Under the pieces are notes generated by a model. That model saw only the letters and a list, made by a program, of their open reading frames with translations. It was not told the DNA's origin and made no database searches. A program made the position numbers and the translations under genes. Below, piece by piece: positions 22,677-23,989 of a stretch of 23,989 nucleotides of DNA; position 1 is the first letter of the stretch, and every line of letters begins with the position of its first letter. The stretch comes from an uncultured bacterium (GTDB lineage: Bacteria; Actinomycetota; Coriobacteriia; Coriobacteriales; Coriobacteriaceae), in contig CAJMMD010000031.1 of assembly GCA_905214465.1 (NCBI GenBank), positions 1-23,989 of the forward strand. The letters run 5' to 3'.

Positions 22677-23621
22677 ATGCCGGGCTTGGGAACAATCATC
22701 AACGTTGTCCTTTTAGTTGCGGGCGGTCTTTTGGGATTAGCGGGCGGTCGCTTTATCACACCGCGTATCCAAGACACGCTCATGAAAGCGTCGGGGCTGT
22801 GCGTCCTGTTTATCGGCCTTGGCGGCACCATGCAAAAGATGCTCCTTATCGATGGAAAGGCGCTGTCGACCACCGGTACCACCATGCTCATCGTCTCATT
22901 TGCGCTCGGTTCGCTCATCGGCGAGGCCGTCGACTTGGAAGCCGCCATTGAGAACCTTGGCGAATGGCTCAAGCGCAAAACCGGCAGCGAGGGCGATAAC
23001 GAGTTCACCAACGCTTTTGTCTCGACTTCGCTCACCGTGTGTATCGGCGCCATGGCCATTGTGGGATCGATTCAGGACGGCCTGCTCGGCGACTGGTCAA
23101 CGCTTGCCCTCAAGGGCGCACTGGACTGCATCATCGTCTGCACCATGACCGCTCTGGTGGTCCTGTGCACCGGCGTGTGGACCGAGGGCGGCACCGGCGC
23201 GGCCCTGACCGCCACTGCTTTCGGCGCCGGTTTCGGCAACGCCATCGCTGGCACGGTGTTCGTGGTGGCCATCATCACCTTCTTCGCCTTCACCACCGCG
23301 CTGGTCAATGTGTACTACGGTGAGATCTGCATGACCGTCCTGGGCGGCAAGAAGTTCATTCTGCCCTACCGGCTCCTGGGCTGCGCCTTCGCCATCATCG
23401 GCTCTGTGGGCGCCCTCAGTGTGCTGTGGAATCTCTTCGACTTCTTCTTCGGTGTGTGCGCCGTGTGTAACCTGGTGGTCTGCTTCCTGATGCGCAAGCA
23501 GATCGGCGCACTGATCAACGATTACCTGACCCGGCTGAAGTCCGGCAAGTGGGAGCCCACCAGTGAGGCGGCGGCCAACGCCATCCCGGAGCTGTGGGTG
23601 AACGACAAGGCTGCGAAGTAA
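22677..23621 (+). CDS. chimeric ORF: DUF554 membrane protein N-terminus joined to AGCS sodium:alanine symporter C-terminus
   Basis: A 314-aa frame made of two unrelated parts. Residues 1 to about 150 match the DUF554 family (opening PGLGTIINVVLLVAGGLLG, then GLCVLFIGLGGTMQ and the hallmark AIVGSIQDGLLGDWSTL). From about residue 150 to 290 the sequence follows the C-terminal helices of AGCS-family amino-acid:cation symporters (IIVCTMTALVVLCTGVW, GAALTATAF, FAFTTALVNVYYGE, then VLWNLFDFFFGVCAVCNL). Leucine codons change at the join: CTG is 5 of 25 up to Leu149 but 14 of 17 after it, and CGG arginine codons appear. The ATG at 22677 has AGGAGG four bases upstream. Neither half is complete: the usual DUF554 C-terminus and about two thirds of AGCS are missing. 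An assembly chimera is the leading explanation; a real fusion is less likely. Confidence 0.85.
   Translation: MPGLGTIINVVLLVAGGLLGLAGGRFITPRIQDTLMKASGLCVLFIGLGGTMQKMLLIDGKALSTTGTTMLIVSFALGSLIGEAVDLEAAIENLGEWLKRKTGSEGDNEFTNAFVSTSLTVCIGAMAIVGSIQDGLLGDWSTLALKGALDCIIVCTMTALVVLCTGVWTEGGTGAALTATAFGAGFGNAIAGTVFVVAIITFFAFTTALVNVYYGEICMTVLGGKKFILPYRLLGCAFAIIGSVGALSVLWNLFDFFFGVCAVCNLVVCFLMRKQIGALINDYLTRLKSGKWEPTSEAAANAIPELWVNDKAAK
23121..23153. other. probable junction between two genomes
   Basis: This stretch encodes L-D-C-I-I-V-C-T-M-T-A (residues 149-159), which is plausible in both DUF554 proteins (LD-II-MTA pattern) and AGCS symporters (VD-IIVCTMTA pattern). All sequence to the left has the codon style of the rest of the window; all to the right has a CTG/CGG-rich style. 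The shared stretch could have allowed an assembler, or recombination, to switch templates. Confidence 0.6.
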
Positions 23622-23710
23622 GGAACTGCCTGCTGCGCATTCGGCGTGCCCGCTTTCGGAACGGGTGCGCCGGGTGCGCGTGAGAAGATGATCAAAAGGA
23701 GATGTTACCA

Positions 23711-23989
23711 ATGGAACAGGAACTGCGCATTTCCCAGCGGGCGAAGCAGTATCCAGCGTCCGGCATCCGAAAGATGTTTGATCTGGCGGCCCAGTACCCG
23801 GAGGCGATCAAGCTGACGGTGGGCGAACCCAACTTCGACACGCCCCAGTACATCAAGGACGCGGCGAAGAGAGCCCTGGACGAGGGGCAGACCCATTACG
23901 CGCCCAACGCCGGCACCACAGAGCTGCGGGAGGCGGTGGCCGCCAAGTACCGGAAGCAGTACTGGGAGGGCTATACCAAAGACCACGTC
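23711..23989 (+). CDS. class I/II PLP-dependent aminotransferase (N-terminal part, cut by window end)
   Basis: The ATG at 23711 is preceded by AAAAGGAG nine bases upstream, and the frame stays open for 93 codons to the edge. The translation contains ISQRAKQYPASGIRKMFDLA, the family signature KLTVGEPNFDTP (usual form G-E/Q-P-D/N-F-x-T-P) and HYAPNAGTTELREAVAAKY, which are typical of fold-type I aspartate/aromatic aminotransferases. The lysine that binds PLP lies beyond the window. Codon use is of the CTG/CGG-rich type of the AGCS segment upstream, not of the Coriobacteria-like region. It follows that segment by 89 bases and may belong to the same foreign amino-acid uptake/transamination locus. 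Confidence 0.9.
   Translation, partial: MEQELRISQRAKQYPASGIRKMFDLAAQYPEAIKLTVGEPNFDTPQYIKDAAKRALDEGQTHYAPNAGTTELREAVAAKYRKQYWEGYTKDHV

Overview
The window (about 60% G+C) reads for most of its length like the chromosome of a Coriobacteriia actinobacterium, most likely a Collinsella-type gut anaerobe. This is an inference from codon use, the LAQTG-type sorting signal, the fused clostridial-style PurL, and an Etf-linked 2-hydroxyacid dehydrogenase operon. No rRNA, tRNA, CRISPR, phage or transposase gene was seen.

Layout. 1-288 is an AT-rich intergenic region ending in the first codons of a minus-strand gene that leaves the window. 289-1455 (minus) is a Tat/lipoprotein branched-chain amino-acid-type ABC binding protein. 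1706-4019 (plus) carries homoserine dehydrogenase and an SDR oxidoreductase, each followed by a strong hairpin. 4118-4287 is a 62-bp-period array of inverted elements. 4303-5865 (minus) is a CPA2 cation/proton antiporter. 6050-9796 is a one-piece FGAM synthase (PurL+PurQ), then a terminator and an EamA transporter. 10934-14445 (minus) holds a membrane diguanylate cyclase, a KdgT-family permease and the overlapping pair azlC-azlD. 14572-15384 (plus) is an HD-domain protein. 15381-19005 (minus) is an operon of FAD-linked 2-hydroxyacid dehydrogenase, EtfB and ferredoxin-fused EtfA. It resembles the LctD/LctB/LctC electron-confurcating lactate dehydrogenase of Acetobacterium woodii, but etfB is interrupted by a one-base frameshift with a GTGA overlap.

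19352-22558 (plus) is a run of small, poorly characterised genes. They encode an orphan 98-aa protein, a membrane-anchored beta-rich protein, a secreted protein with two WxL-like tryptophan motifs, a minimal LAQTG sortase substrate and a 476-aa secreted protein with CxxC motifs. The set is reminiscent of Firmicutes WxL/Csc surface loci and is the best candidate for an undescribed system here.

22677-23989 is anomalous. An ORF starts as a DUF554 membrane protein and ends as the C-terminus of an AGCS-type sodium:alanine symporter. Leucine codon use changes abruptly at the join, and a clostridial-looking aminotransferase follows. A chimeric assembly joined at a shared LD-x-I-I-V-x-x-M-T-A coding stretch is the most economical explanation; recent transfer is the alternative.
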